DNA from: Sphaerosporella brunnea | Lineage: Eukaryota; Ascomycota; Pezizomycetes; Pezizales; Pyronemataceae | Assembly (NCBI GenBank): GCA_008704415.1 | Contig: VXIS01000385.1 | Coordinates: 1 to 41,366, forward strand | Direction: 5' to 3' | Length of the DNA stretch: 41,366 nt | Part shown: one piece after another, positions 9,166 through 20,566 of the stretch | How the letters are laid out: every line of letters begins with the position of its first letter | Position numbering within the stretch: the stretch's first letter is position 1 | Notes under the pieces: model-generated | Told to the model about the DNA's origin: nothing | The model's input: the letters and a program-made list of their open reading frames with translations, nothing else | Databases searched by the model: none | Program-made: the position numbers and the translations under genes

Positions 9166-12066
9166 ACCAGGGTCTCACTTATCTAACGACGCACAATCAT
9201 CAAGTTCTATCACTCCGGTCACGGTCCCACTCTCTTCCCAATAGCTGTTACATCATGTCACACGGTTTGAGTGTTATTCACCAACACCGCTGTGTATACG
9301 TATATCAAGTTGTAGATACTCCAACCCGGACAGGCAAGCCACTGCTGCTACGTTACCCCCACTCAAGACGGACTTTAGACGGGCCTTTCAAATTAAAAGT
9401 GTCGGCACCAGCCCATCCGAAAATGGCGAACTGTGTCTGCCTTTGATGTGGTGAAATTTTGGGTGCAACCACCTCCCACCCCAGTTAGGTCCGTCGACCA
9501 GATCAACTGCGCAGTGTAGCCAGCCCAAGCTGTGTGAGTCTTCGGCGTCACAGATTTGTACCTTTGAGCCGTTGCGCTATGCCATGGCAGCATGAGTGCT
9601 AGTCTTTGATGGGGCCAAGCGAGAAAAAACTCATCCGCAAGGGCAGGAACACCCTGTTCTTGCATGTACCCACCCAGCGGGGTGTGGTTTTTTTTTGTCC
9701 ATGATTCAGCACCTTTCAGGCAAAGCGGCAGGACCCATAAGTCATTGTATCAGGTGAAGGTAGTAGCAGCTCGCCGCTCCCGCCCTCCCTCATACTTGGA
9801 ATCTCTCCCGGTGTGCTCCGATATTCAAACCTACCCGGTTTCAAGACTGTGAAACCCTTTGTCGCCCCCTGAAACCCTGGTGGACGTAGCAACAATGCCT
9901 CAGCAGAACTCACTCGTGCATCTGGTTTTCACTCTGGATTGCACATTCTCTCCCTGACGCAGGAAGGTTTCTTTCTTGCTCCGGACCCCGTGCTGCTATA
10001 AATTTGTGTAATTCCCCTCTGTACTAGTCTATGATCATCCATTCGTGCTCTAGCAAGGTTGGCCTCAGATGATCATTATAACGGGCTGGTGGGGTTTGGG
10101 CGCAACTACATGGGGCTTGTGCGGGGATGCCTGTGAGGCTAGGTTCGCCGGCGGAGGGTATATAATTCTGGGCGGCCTCAAGAGGTGCTGAGGCATCGCC
10201 ACCGTAGTTGTTTTCCCACCCACGCCCTTTAGCCACAGGAGGCTTCGGAGACCGGATCCCAGTCGCTCTCTGGAGGCTGGCAGGAGCAGCACAGCGCAGA
10301 GTCAGGCCGCCACGAGTTCACGTCAGCGCCCAGAGCAAACCCTGATGCAGACAGAGCATGAAGGATGTGAAGGATAAGCAAAGGAGAAGCTGGACAAGGA
10401 GGAGAACAAGGAGGAAATAGGGATTCTGTAACCATAATATATCCAGCGCATGCATGTGTTTTGGGGCTACGGTGGACGGCAAGCTAGCGCTACCGGACTT
10501 GCAAAAATTCGTGTGATATAATGGAGCGACCTGTACTATCCAAACTGTGCGGTTCAGTATTATACCGGCAACCCTTTCCAAAGTGCGAATCATTGTTAAT
10601 CATTCTGTGCCAGAGTGATTCTTCAAGCCGCCGGGCAGTCTGACTAGGAATGACTCTAGTCCTTCCGGATTTCACAGCGTTCGCAGCGGCATTTCCAGGA
10701 TTGTTTATCCGTTCAGCGACGTGAGTGAAATAAAATTGCGGCCGCTAAAAGGTGTCCAAAAAGCGGCCAATAGCGGCCATGTAAATCGCGATTGGGGAAC
10801 AATTCGGGTGGATGAGGCAATCAGGCTTGACAAATCCAAACAGTGCTATCAATGCCGAGCCCAAAAAGCCGAAGCCGCGTGTCTTAAGCAGCCAGCCCAG
10901 ACTTCGAACTTTCAGCTTCGCAGCGGGTTCAGCCCGGCTATAATCCAGTGAGTAATTTGTATTGAGCCGATCTGCGCAACCCCTGATGCCATCCCACACC
11001 TTTGACCCCACGGCATCACCCGCACCATAATGTCTCCTCCGACGCAGGGATACCGTGAACATGAATCCACACCATCCAAAGTGAGCAACCCCGTAATTCT
11101 ATTGGCAGGATTCAAGACTACAGCGGCATTTGGCCAGTGATTTCCCAACTGACCCAATGGAAACACCGCGAGTGCGGGTGCAGGAAACCGGCGAACTCGA
11201 TCATTCTGGCAACCAATCTAGAGCAAGACTATATTCAATGAATGACAAGGGGGGACTAAAAAGCACAGGCTACGCCGCCTCATCTACCAGTGTGGAACCA
11301 TGTTTGCGAAGGAAGGGTTCTCTTAGTGGAAATGCAATCTCTTTCCCGCTACTCGTAGTTCCAAATCTGAATTACTGAATTGAACAGTAGAATGGGATGT
11401 TCGAACCAACCGTACTCTCCCTCACAGTGTCGAAAGTGCGCAATATGACTACGTTACACCAGGTGAGCAACACGGATCTTGGCGTTTGTCTCTTTACTTT
11501 CTTTTTCTTACATCTTTTCCGTTTGTTCCGTTGGCTCCGTCTGCCATCGTGGTTTTGTACACGCACATGTGGTCTCTTTATCTCCGGGCATACAACACCT
11601 CCGAAGGTCCTCACTACAGAGAATCACATCTTAATTCATCATGCCGAGAGTTGGAAACTCATGAGCTATCCTGCCACCAGTACAGCGACACGTAACAATA
11701 CTCCTCATGGTTAACTCTCGTCGCATATAAAGTCATCAAGATGGCACTGTTTACGTCCGCTGAATAAAGCGCCTCCTCAGCTTCCATCGGGTTATGTTTA
11801 CACGTCTCACAATGCAACCAGCATCTCGTAGCATCTCCTCCCGGCTAAACGCTGTGACTGGCAGGGCAGATGTGGAAGAATCACGCTCACAATGGTAACC
11901 TGTCCTACGGCCGGGCTGTATCGTTCTATGTTCCCGCGTTTGGCATTGGCTAAGTCACCGTGCAGGGCTGAGCGTTATATCTTTTAGCCATGTGAGTTAA
12001 GCCAACTGGAGCGCTTTGGAAAGATAACAAGGTTGTGTAAAATACATAGCAGAGCAAACCGGGACG
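9166..12066. other. Long stretch without a convincing gene
   Basis: Several frames of 60-125 codons occur on both strands (for example minus 10024-10593 and plus 11397-11714), but they overlap in conflicting frames, lack recognisable domains and cannot be joined by plausible introns. A GCGGCC-rich phrase (10738-10780, GCGGCCGCTAAAA then GCGGCCAATAGCGGCC) resembles a fragment near 2845 and may be a repeat end. Confidence 0.3.
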
Positions 12067-13098
12067 CTACATGTAAGAACAATGACAAACAAAAAACCGA
12101 AAAAAATTGTGAGAAAAACAAGCGTCTAGAAACTCTTGCTTATCGTGAAGCCTCCGAAGGTGAATGTTTTGGATCCCTATAACCTCTTTCCTTGCGCCCA
12201 GCTGAACGAAACCAAGATTGAAGTGACCGTCAGGCTGGCGCAGGGTTAGGGTTACCTTTCGCTCCTTCGTGCATAGTTGATGCCGAAAGCTGGCTGGCGA
12301 GGTGAAGATCAGCACGTTGGAATTCATAGAATTCTTTTTCAACACCCCCGTTGGTCGTTATTGGAGGCTCCATTCCCCAAAACCTCAACCCTTGATCCAT
12401 CGTGAAGGAAGTCTGGTTAGAATCCATCAATTTTTCGACGTCGGCCAACACCTCCTCAGGCACTCTCGATTTGGCCATATTCCACAGTAGCGCGAGTGCA
12501 CACCTGCTGACAAATTCAAACGCGTTAAGTGCTGTAGGCGCTGCTCCCGGTGTCTTGGCGACCATCTTTTTGCCCAGGAGGTTTTGAGCCCACGTGATGG
12601 AAGGACAGTGGCGAGATCCTGGTGTGTACCCAACCAGACTGAAGATACAGGCATCTTCCACGCGAACACTCGTCCTTGTTTGCACACCTTTCCCAACAAT
12701 GTCACGATGGGTGGGATACGCCAATCCGTGGGCTGCGACACGGGATTGGGGGCTCGCTCCCTAGCTGCCGTGTGCACGCCCTCGATGGAGTCGTGTTGAC
12801 GTGAGCCGATTGCAGTAGGCGCGTTATACATACGCCGAAATGTCCATCCATGACCGGAGGATCCCAGCGTCTGTCAACGCTATCCGTGTCGATATCTTGC
12901 AATATTGAGAAGTGAACTGACGCCTTCGAACGTTTCTTTGCCGCGGTCGGGTTTCCCTCCGCAGCGAAAACATAAATCTCGCCGCTGGAGACGACGCCGA
13001 TCCCCAGTTTGTCTGCCGGTTCTTGCATCCGCAATTGCCCCAACCTGAAGGGTGGCCACGGCTTCCAAAGGTGGGGCCAGACGCGGCTGCGTGGGCAT
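12067..13098 (-). pseudogene. Frameshifted gene of unknown function
   Basis: Coding-looking sequence runs along the minus strand but changes frame several times. A likely start is ATG at 13098 (MPTQPRLAPPLEAV). After a GGGG tract (13039-13042) the frame shifts and continues through a segment containing YVFAAEGNPTAAKKRSK to DGHFG. There a good intron occurs (12781-12833, 53 nt, GTATGT donor, CTCAC branch, GAG acceptor). The next exon includes DWRIPPIVTLLGKVCKQG, then shifts by one base near 12597-12602 into a segment with WAQNLLGKKMVAKTPG and FVSRCALALLWNMAKSRVPE. A third shift near 12250-12300 leads to a final segment ending at 12067. No family was recognised. Either a real pseudogene or a gene damaged by consensus errors. 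Confidence 0.5.
12781..12833 (-). other. Intron in the 12-13 kb gene
   Basis: 53 nt with donor GTATGT, a CTCAC branch-like motif and acceptor GAG, phase 0. Its presence argues that this broken locus was once an ordinary host gene and not a random frame. Confidence 0.5.
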
Positions 13099-14646
13099 GG
13101 CTTTCGGGAGCCTGCGTCGTTGGTTGCCATGGCATTGTGAACTGTAGGAGGACTGGAAGAAACAAGCGCCCTGATCGACCGCCAACGCGGCAGGGCAACG
13201 GCGGCAGACAGTGTCGCCAGCCGGGCTTGCTGCGTGGCGGTACATGATCGTGATGATGCACCGATTGCTGCCTCACTGAATATCACTCTGTCCCACTTCG
13301 CTCTTTTCAAGCTGGAAGACTACACGCCGCGGCAGACAGCACGAGCGCAGTTCTTCGCTTCCTGCTGCGCCAGCCGATCTGAGATGCGGCGCCTCTTTTT
13401 TTTGTTTGCTTTACTCGTCCTGTGTTGAGTCGCTTTCGGCCATGACATACTCTCGCGGACCGCGAAGATCAACATCGCAACCACCAACCTTGCGTTCGGC
13501 TGCGCAGGGTTAGCTAACCTGCAACGCGCGACTAGAACTGGCGTATCCGTGCAAATGCGAGAAGACATTCTGGGCTTGGCGTTGGGTCAACACAATCGTT
13601 CACGGGCATGTCATACGCATTGAGCACCCAGGTTGGTCCGGCTGCCAACTGTCATGTGCCCGGTGAACGAAAAAATCGTTCAACGGGATGCTGTGTCCGT
13701 GGAATGATACAGTAGTGATCGTTGAGAATGGTACCCGCCTTTATAATTACTGATGTTTTGGAAGGTACGGGGTAACTAGCACCAAAATGCGATGGAACAC
13801 CTCCTCGGCGGCCATGGTTGCTGAGAAAACATATTTTCGGGTTTGTTTGCTTTAATCATATCATATTCGGCCGCTTGCGGCCCTGACGTAGAGAGAGAGA
13901 AGAGACTATACTACTCCCTATGCCGAAGACTATTACTGGAGGCCCTTCTAAAGAAAGAAAGCAAGGAGATGACACCAGGTAGCTTGACATGCCAACGAGA
14001 CTCGTGCGGATATAAGCGCAGCTAGGTGAAGAATGAAAAAGAAAGACAACACAGAGGTCATAACCCAATACCCTAGTTTGGCCAGCCGCCAACTTTGGTG
14101 GAGCATAGGAAATTCAAGACAGACTCGGTGCACCTCTCATCAGTTGGCAAGGCAGCTAACGGCGTAGCCGTCCAGCACTTCTACCTTCCTTCCCCTTTTG
14201 TGGCGTCCTTGACTGCCTTCAACAACGCCATTTCCTCAGTTTCCCACCTTTTTAAAAATTTTGAAGAGGTGGCTTGGCTGGCGCCTATACCGAACCACCA
14301 GCATTTGCCGTCCGCCCTGCGTCCGGTTTTATGCAAGCATGGGCCTGTCGCGGCGTTGCCGAGTCTCAGCTGGAAGACGCGGGACGCCAGGGCCTTTTTG
14401 ACTTCGAAAGCGATGCGGTCGGCACAACGCTATAGTCTCCAGCTTCTCAACCTGGCAGCTTGCCGGAACAGCCCTGTTGGGCCGTATACCCGAGAGCCGA
14501 GTGTCAACACCCCCAGTTGGAACTTAAATATGCACGACTAAACACTGAAATCACCACACTCTTTGTGCTAAGACGAGGCCGCCAACAAGTGAATTATGTG
14601 TTCACCGGCACCTACGGAAGGTGAAAGACAACCAAAAAAAGCGCGA
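13099..14646. other. Spacer with one uncertain open frame
   Basis: A 148-codon plus-strand frame at 14095-14541 is open but begins at a TTG and has no ATG early in the frame, no intron signals and no motif I recognise. The rest of the stretch has only short frames. Nothing is called. Confidence 0.3.
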
Positions 14647-14734
14647 AGCAGAAGCCATGAATCTATTGCTCATTGATGTTGTCCATCTCTATGTACAGCA
14701 CAGACAGATCGTTCTGAGCTTCCAAACCCACCAC

Positions 14735-15132
14735 TTACATAAATCCCATGGCTGGCGTTCTCCTTGCACTTCCTGGAAACCTCCAAACCGCCGCCAGCCT
14801 CTCGTCGAGGTCATGCAGTATAACTGTCACATTCCATTCATGGATGAACCCCTACCAAAAAGCAAGATGCAGCGACCGTCCGCTCCCACCGTGAATGGAT
14901 ATAGCCACCAAACCCTGCCGGCATGCTTGTACTCCACCGAGCTTCTAGGTTTCCTCACCCTCGAAATAGCAAACTCGGTGCATGACCACAGGTGATGCTC
15001 GTCGCTGAACTGCCACATCTTAGGCATGAGGAGAGTGTTGCTAGGTGTAGAATCACCACTGCTTCGAGGAACCGGCCGCAATTGTTGCCGTCCATGTGCA
15101 TCAACTGCAACGGATACCGTCGGGCTAGGCAT
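14735..15132 (-). pseudogene. Small frameshifted gene, product unknown
   Basis: The probable start is ATG at 15132 (MPSPTVSVAVDAHG), about 95 bp downstream of a TATATATC box. The frame continues through a segment containing SDEHHLWSCTEFAISRVRKP and GRVWWLYPFTVGADGRCILL, then ends at TGA soon after. If one base is lacking in the GGGG tract at 14849-14852, reading continues as FIHEWNVTVILHDLDERLAA to a TAA at 14735-14737. That TAA overlaps a perfect GTAAGT donor (14738), and a TACATAG acceptor lies 50 nt on, so a short last exon is possible. The product would be about 130-140 aa. No family was recognised. Confidence 0.45.
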
Positions 15133-15225
15133 GGTGCTAATTGTGGGGGGAATGAACACAGGTTCTGCATTGGGCTCAGTCAAGCGCGGGCGGCCCGCGT
15201 GGGGTCGGTTACAGATTTTTATTGA

Positions 15226-15236
15226 TGATATATATC
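15226..15236 (-). promoter_or_regulatory. TATA-like box
   Basis: The minus strand reads CGATATATATC, about 95 bp before the proposed ATG at 15132. It is the only AT-rich box in an otherwise GC-rich stretch. Confidence 0.4.
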
Positions 15237-16190
15237 GTGCTGATATTTTTGGGGGTACGATATGATGCGGCAGGCTGGATTGTACGGAAAGGTGCACGGT
15301 TGGAAGTTTGATCACAGATGCAAGCGGAAGAAGAAACGAAAATGGAGACTTGGGTATTATTGTGCGCATCATTCTGGGTTACTCAAAATCACTTATTAAT
15401 CTTGCACGTTGCATTGATTCCCAGGCCGCCCGCACACACGGCAACTGACTCCAGCCACAATATACCCAAAGAAAAAAGTAAGCGGAGTGCATCACGGTCC
15501 GGACATGCGAATAGGAGGCCCTAAACACACACAGCCTCCTAGGGGGGGGGCTTGTGTTTTGACCCTAGCCATGTGCTTGTCAGTCCCCCATCCCGTCTAG
15601 CTGATCACGAGCGTAGTTTTCAGTGAACCTGGAAAGGCCCAACCCGCGGTGGCGCCTAAATGTCTAGGTAGAAGCACTCGATATGAGATGGCGCGGAACA
15701 TGAGACAGGGCGGCCGGAGGCCCTGCCACAAGAGGACACGATGAGATGCCGATGCGGGATGGGTGCTGCTGGATGCGCCGTCAACGCCACACTCCACGTT
15801 CAGCGGCACCCCAACCTGATGGCCAATGTTGGCGAAGGTGCAATTTCGGTGGTTATTTGTTTTTGTTTGTGATCAACTGTATTGCGTGTATATACCCAGG
15901 AAGACCCCCTCGTCGTCTCAGCCCATATCTCGGCTGCCCCCTTATTGATACCATCCAATGGGTCAACAGCGGCGGAGGTGTTACGCACAGGGTGTAAAAT
16001 TCAACAGCGGAACAAATGAATTCGGGGAAAAATCTGAAGGTTAGGTGAATACAAAAGGAAAGAAAAGAATAGCACAGCGAAGACGCAGACCCCTTTCAAA
16101 AGAAACCTATAGAAAACACAACAATCAAGGGTGACTCATGGTACACGCATCGTCGCCTACTGTTATGGCTGAATGCGATATCAGATCCCA
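15237..16190. other. Spacer without a gene
   Basis: Only short conflicting frames were seen, plus a run of nine to ten G near 15541. No motif was recognised. Confidence 0.35.
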
Positions 16191-16207
16191 TCTTATCATA
16201 TCTTATC
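16191..16207. promoter_or_regulatory. Pair of GATA-type sites
   Basis: ATCTTATC occurs twice within 17 bp (CTTATC at 16192-16197 and 16202-16207). Its complement, GATAAGAT, is the core bound by fungal GATA zinc-finger regulators. The sites lie downstream of the 463-aa gene; the same octamer appears three times upstream of the kinase gene at 23168-23208. Confidence 0.35.
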
Positions 16208-16378
16208 GCGCCCTTTTGATGGCGCGCACGTTACGCTTGGCGCCAAGGCATCATCGATTTGAATCGATCAGATATGATATGCCGTGTTCGGCTACAAACG
16301 CTTGTTTTGGAAACTTATGTAATACCCGGTATCATTCTCATAATGCATAAGTACAGCACATTCAACGTGAACATCCTC

Positions 16379-17825
16379 CTAGATCCACGACTCGAGCTCC
16401 TCCGCCAGTGCCAAAATCTCTCGCGCCGCTGATACCCTTCCGTCCGGCGTGGAAAGGTTGTGAATTGGACCGCTGTGAACCGTCATGAAAGGCAAGTTTT
16501 CGTGGTCATCGGGATGGCCTGATTTCGGTTCGCCGTCGTCGCTGTCGTCGTCCTTCTGCTCGGAGTCGGTCATTTGCGCGTCGTCCAAATCCGTGACTGT
16601 CTGAGGGCGCACGCAGGGAGAGGTGTTCACCGACGAGCTGCCGCCTGGAGTCGACGGGGGGCCCCAGTTGCTTGCACTTTCCTCCTCTGTCGGCGAGGCT
16701 GTGGGTCGGTAATTTCTTCGCGCAGGGGGTGGGCACCAGGCGCGCGCTGGCCGCTGAGCTACGCGGTTCCCCAACACGTAGAGTAGATATTCAGGCGTGA
16801 AGTCCACCCGCTTTAGCTGTAGGTGGTACTGGTTCGCCGCAACCAGAAAGAATCTGCCCCGGCTGATCAGTCTGGTTCAGGTACAGCGGAGCGCACAACG
16901 AAACATACCGTTTGTGCGCGTCCTCCCATCCTTCGCCGTCATTTGGCCGCTGCCAGGCTGCCATCCCGAGCAATTCGGCCACGTGTTGTCCCGCTACATC
17001 TAATGTCTCCTCCAGCGGCGGCGCTCCCTCCTCCTCCGCACCCTCATCCGAAAGATCCCACTGGCGCTTGCACTCCAACGCCGCATATCGACGGCCGTCG
17101 CCGACGGCGAAGGCAAAGCCGCCGTCATCGACGCAAAAAAACGTTTCCCTGCAAGTGTCGACTCGCATCCGCCGAGGAGCAGGCAAAAAGACAAGTCTCC
17201 GCAACGGCGGATCGTCGCGCATGCCCAGAACGCCAGTCAGGAACGCGCTGACCAGATGTTGAGTCATCGCCTCCGGGCCCACCCGGTCCATCTGAACCGA
17301 GGCAGTCGACAGCACATGGCTCGTCGGGGTATAGGGCGAGCTGCTGGGGAGATCGCAGTGCAGCTGCGCGGGAGACGACAGCCCAAGCCCGGAACCGCTG
17401 ACGAATTCAGTTCGCCGCAGCGAGGCGGCAGGCGTTCTGGCAACCTGAGCGCGCCGTTGGATCACCGCTTGCGCCGGCGCGCTGTGCCGTTCCCCCGCCT
17501 GCAACAGCGGTGCCAGCAGGCTGTAGAAGTTGAGGAAGCCTCCGGTGGCGACGAGTCCGGCGGGAGCATACTGGTACGCGGCCACGAGCGCTCGGTTGCT
17601 CGGGAACATCTGCAACGCCGCGAAGAGAGCCGCATGCTCGGCCAGGTTTGGCGACGCCGCGATCGGCTGCGGGTGCCGCTCCTCCAGCACGCGGTACACG
17701 ATCAGGTGACCGGCGCGGAATCGGCTGCCGCTGAGAGCGAGCATGTTGCGATCAGCGGTGCGAATCGTGACTGGCGCCGGATAGCGCTCGTGGAATTCGG
17801 CTTCGGTGGCGGGCAAGCGGGACAT
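16379..17825 (-). CDS. 463-aa protein with a PD-(D/E)XK nuclease-like motif
   Basis: Two exons, 17825-16909 and 16853-16379, joined across a 55-nt intron, give 463 residues. Without splicing the first frame stops after 344 aa; with splicing it joins cleanly at Arg306 to a segment reading FFLVAANQYHLQLKR and then TPEYLLYVLG. Residues 231-254 (CVDDGGFAF then RRYAALECKR) have the spacing of a PD-(D/E)XK core, with D234 (or D233) as the first acid and E251-x-K253 as the second motif. A helix around 275-292 with AGQHVAELLGMAAWQ and the following FFLVA strand fit that fold. The C-terminus (about 345-440) is Pro/Ser-rich and acidic. The start ATG has a good context (GTCGCCATGTCC). The gene diverges from the 459-aa gene at 18404. 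Nuclease activity is inferred from motif layout only; the 140-residue N-terminal region was not recognised. Confidence 0.8.
16854..16908 (-). other. Intron of the 463-aa gene
   Basis: 55 nt, donor GTATGT at 16908-16903 and acceptor CAG ending at 16854. A CTGAT lies about 15 nt before the acceptor as a possible branch point. Phase 2; removal fuses two frames that are otherwise out of register. Confidence 0.8.
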
Positions 17826-18403
17826 GGCGACGGGGGGTCGTGCCGGACTGTGCGGGGTTGAGCGGGGTCAAGCGATGCAAATCCTTCACCGCACATTTGG
17901 GCGGCGCGTATGCAGTGGCGTGCTGTCGTGTAACTTGTGGCGCGACGTGGCTGGTTATTTTGTGCGAGAGCGTCCTGGCGCGGTGACTAATTTGTGCCAC
18001 GCGTGGGCACACTGCAAGCGAGGCGTTCTATGTAAGCGTCTTCGCAGGTGAACGAAATTGACTGCTGAACAACACGGAAGGACTATGTACGTGCGAGCAA
18101 TTCATTACCAGGCTTGCGTAGCGAGATATAGTGTTGCTGAGGGAACCGCAGCGACCTTGGGCTCTTCGTGCTGACGTAAGCTCGAGTGGTCGGTTGCAAG
18201 GCGGGTAAATGCGCCCGTGTTACGCCATCTGATGAGTCAGCTCAGATTACATAACCAAGTCCACTGCGGTTGCCGTTGACAACCACGCAACAACAAACAC
18301 AACGCCACCAACAAACACAACGCCAACAAACCATCGCAACACCATCACCACAACCTCGCCATCCCGCTCCCCCAGCACCGAACACTCTCCTTCGACGCGA
18401 GCC
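17826..18403. promoter_or_regulatory. Shared divergent promoter region
   Basis: The 578 bp between the two divergent start codons must hold both promoters. Visible candidate sites are TGACGTAA (18172-18179, CRE/ATF-like) and TGAGTCA (18233-18239, the Gcn4/AP-1 core) in a partly palindromic context. On the plus side a CA-rich tract with repeated CAACAAACACAACGCC (about 18286-18335) precedes the ATG at 18404, as is common in fungal 5' leaders. No clear TATA box was seen. Confidence 0.5.
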
Positions 18404-19840
18404 ATGACTTCGACTCCGCCAGCCTCCCTCTCGATACTCGCGATGCTGCGCGCTACGACACGTACTCCACTATGCGTGCCTCCACACGGGTGGGGCTTAG
18501 AGCACCTGGAGCTGTTGCGCGTGCAAATATCCGAGTGTACTTCTTCACCACCACCGCCTCCCAGCGCAGCGCTGCGACACTTCCCTGCTGGTGACAAAAC
18601 ACTGGAATCCTTCGTGCGCACCCGCGATCGGAACATGTTCCTGATAAGGCTGCTGCACCGGCTGACGTGGCCCTCCGGCCTGTTTCGCGTGTACTCTGCG
18701 AATCGATTGATGCCGCTCAGTTTCTGCTTCGGTCCCCGATCGTACGACCTCCTCGACGCCACAGTGATCACGCGCAACGCCGGGCCGGTCGCCTTGCCGG
18801 TGTTGTCCTATATCGCCCGCAGCAGGATCGCCAAAATCCGGCGCGCGAACCGCCGTTCGACGCCGGTACCGTTAGATGCGCCGATGGATCCCTACGAGTT
18901 CGCGATTCTGGTGGCGATGGCGCAGAAGCAACACGCTGAACTGCGCAAATTGAAATGTCCCAGGCAGAGCTATACTGTGCGTTTCGATGGTCATGCCGCC
19001 GCGCTGCGGTTCGCGTTAAACTGACGTTCCCAGACTCACCTCATCGCATGCATCCCGCGGCCCCGCGGACCGCGATTCGTTCTGTTCACGGCCACCATCC
19101 CCCTCGCGTTCCTCCGCTGCCTTGCTGAGCCCGACGTTCCGCTGTTGCCGGCTGATGCGCCCTCGATATCCCGCTACACCATCTCGCGACAAACCAGCGG
19201 CCCCGCCTTTCTCGATATCATCTACGGCGCCTTAGCTGCCGGACCATTCATGGGACAGCCGGAGTGGAGAAAGGCGAATCGACGCCTGGCGCCCCTGCGG
19301 GCGAAGAACGTTCAGCACCCGGCCGAGACCGTCCCCAGCAAAGCCGTCAAGCGAAATGCCGATGAGATGACAGAACCGGAGGAGTGTTTACGAGCACACG
19401 ATCCTACACGGACAATCAAGAAACCAAAGACGCGCAGCAACGACATACTGGAGGATAAGGAGAACACACCGCCGGAGACGATGGTCGCAACGGAGGAACT
19501 CGGACGACCGACGAAACAAAGCAAGCGGAATGCGGACGAAATCTCGGGGAACTGCGCTGATGGTGGCCCACCGTGGAAGAAGTCCAAGACAACAGCGGCG
19601 GCCACCAGTGTGTATGACGCGGATCACTCTCCCGCTGCGCACGCCGGTCTGAGGCGGGTCCCCCAGGACATGCCATCGCCGAAAAGAACATCCGATGATA
19701 TCGACCAACTAGCAGCCCCTGTAACCGTGGTGCAAGACGCGGCGATTGAGGAACTCGGGTTTCGTCTAGCCACTCAGAACGCGGTACCGATGAAGAAGAA
19801 AAGGACCGCCGATGAGATGAGTCAACTGGAGCAATACTGA
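18404..19840 (+). CDS. 459-aa protein with five C-terminal KRxADE-type motifs
   Basis: Two exons, 18404-18976 and 19034-19840, give 459 residues. The reading frame before and after the intron is the same, interrupted only by a TGA at 19022 that falls inside the intron next to the branch point. The first 280 residues look globular, with segments such as RSYDLLDATVITRNAGPVAL, PMDPYEFAILVAMAQKQ and FVLFTATIPLAFLRCL. From about residue 295 the chain is low-complexity and charged, and carries KRNADEM (297-303), KTRSNDI (323-329), KRNADEI (355-361), KRTSDDI (408-414) and KRTADEM (447-453). These basic clusters suggest nuclear import. It shares a promoter region with the 463-aa gene and converges on the kinase gene. 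No family was recognised. The start has good context (GAGCCATGA). Confidence 0.8.
18977..19033 (+). other. Intron of the 459-aa gene
   Basis: 57 nt with donor GTGCGT, branch CTGAC (19021-19025) and acceptor CCCAG. Phase 0 and a length divisible by three. It removes the only in-frame stop between two long open segments. Confidence 0.75.
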
Positions 19841-20566
19841 CGGGAGGGTCGGGCAAGAACTAGAAGAGATCCAATTGAAGCGGGAGGAACCGGTTGTGCT
19901 GGGTACGGTATAGAGGAGGATATGGAGGTGCAGGATCAAGGGGCACGCTTGGATGGGGACTGGCTGTGCGTGTACCTGATTGGGAACGGGATGGCATTCG
20001 ATGCTGGGCATGGTAATGCGGGGGTAGTGGTGGACAGCGGTGGGTTGGATATGTGTGGGTGGTGATTGATCAGAAGAACGGCATGTTAGTATGGGGGTAT
20101 CATATTCCGCATTTTGATGGGCGTGGAGATTCGGGACTGGACTGGAAAGGGTTGGATATGGGTCGGTGGAGATTAATTATAGAAGAACGGCACGTTGGGC
20201 TGGGTGTATTATGTTCCGCATTTGAGATGGGCGTCGCGATTTGGGACTGCAACTGGAAACGCCGCAAGGCGGTGCAAGTGCTGTAATTTTATTCTTGTAC
20301 TTGGCCTTGGAGCCCTGTGGTTGCAATAAGTGACGTTGACCACGCGTGTGTATTGACAATCCAGCTCCGGCTGCATTACCAAACCCCAGTGCCCCGCGCA
20401 TTGCTAACTATCACTTCAACGCCCGCCCCCCGGCGACATGCCGCGCCCAGGCTCGTATACACGCCAAAATGCCAACGATCCCCGTAAATCCCACCGCAAA
20501 GAAACCTACAAACGCCGCATCTAGTTCGCGAACACCGTCCCCCGCATCCTCCAAAGCACGAGTCCA
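19841..20566. other. Convergent intergenic region
   Basis: Lies between the 3' ends of the 459-aa gene and the kinase gene. It contains a 107-bp tandem duplication (20042-20262). The frames seen here are short and probably reflect UTR sequence. Confidence 0.45.
20042..20262. repeat. Tandem duplication, period 107 bp
   Basis: Two adjacent copies begin GGGTTGGATATG at 20042 and 20149. Both contain AGAAGAACGGCA followed by GTTCCGCATTT or ATTCCGCATTT, then GATGGGCGT and GGACTG, and end in CTGGAAA. Identity is roughly 75-80% by eye, so the duplication is not recent. Confidence 0.75.

Noticed and set aside
12237..12253. CAGGGTTAGGGTTACC, telomere-like
   Set aside because: Only about one and a half TTAGGG units with no array or subtelomeric context.
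14095..14541. 148-codon plus-strand frame
   Set aside because: No ATG near its beginning, no motif, and no intron signals; cannot be separated from chance.
16791..16908. Unspliced 344-aa end of the nuclease-like protein
   Set aside because: A GTATGT donor and CAG acceptor in correct phase give a longer product whose new residues continue the expected strand, so the unspliced end is probably intron.
17256..17861. 201-codon plus-strand frame
   Set aside because: It is antisense to the 463-aa gene, which has a supported intron and motif. The frame is Arg/Gly-rich, as expected for a shadow of GC-rich coding sequence.
19388..19856. Minus-strand frames of 106-146 codons
   Set aside because: Antisense to the second exon of the 459-aa gene; no start context or motif.
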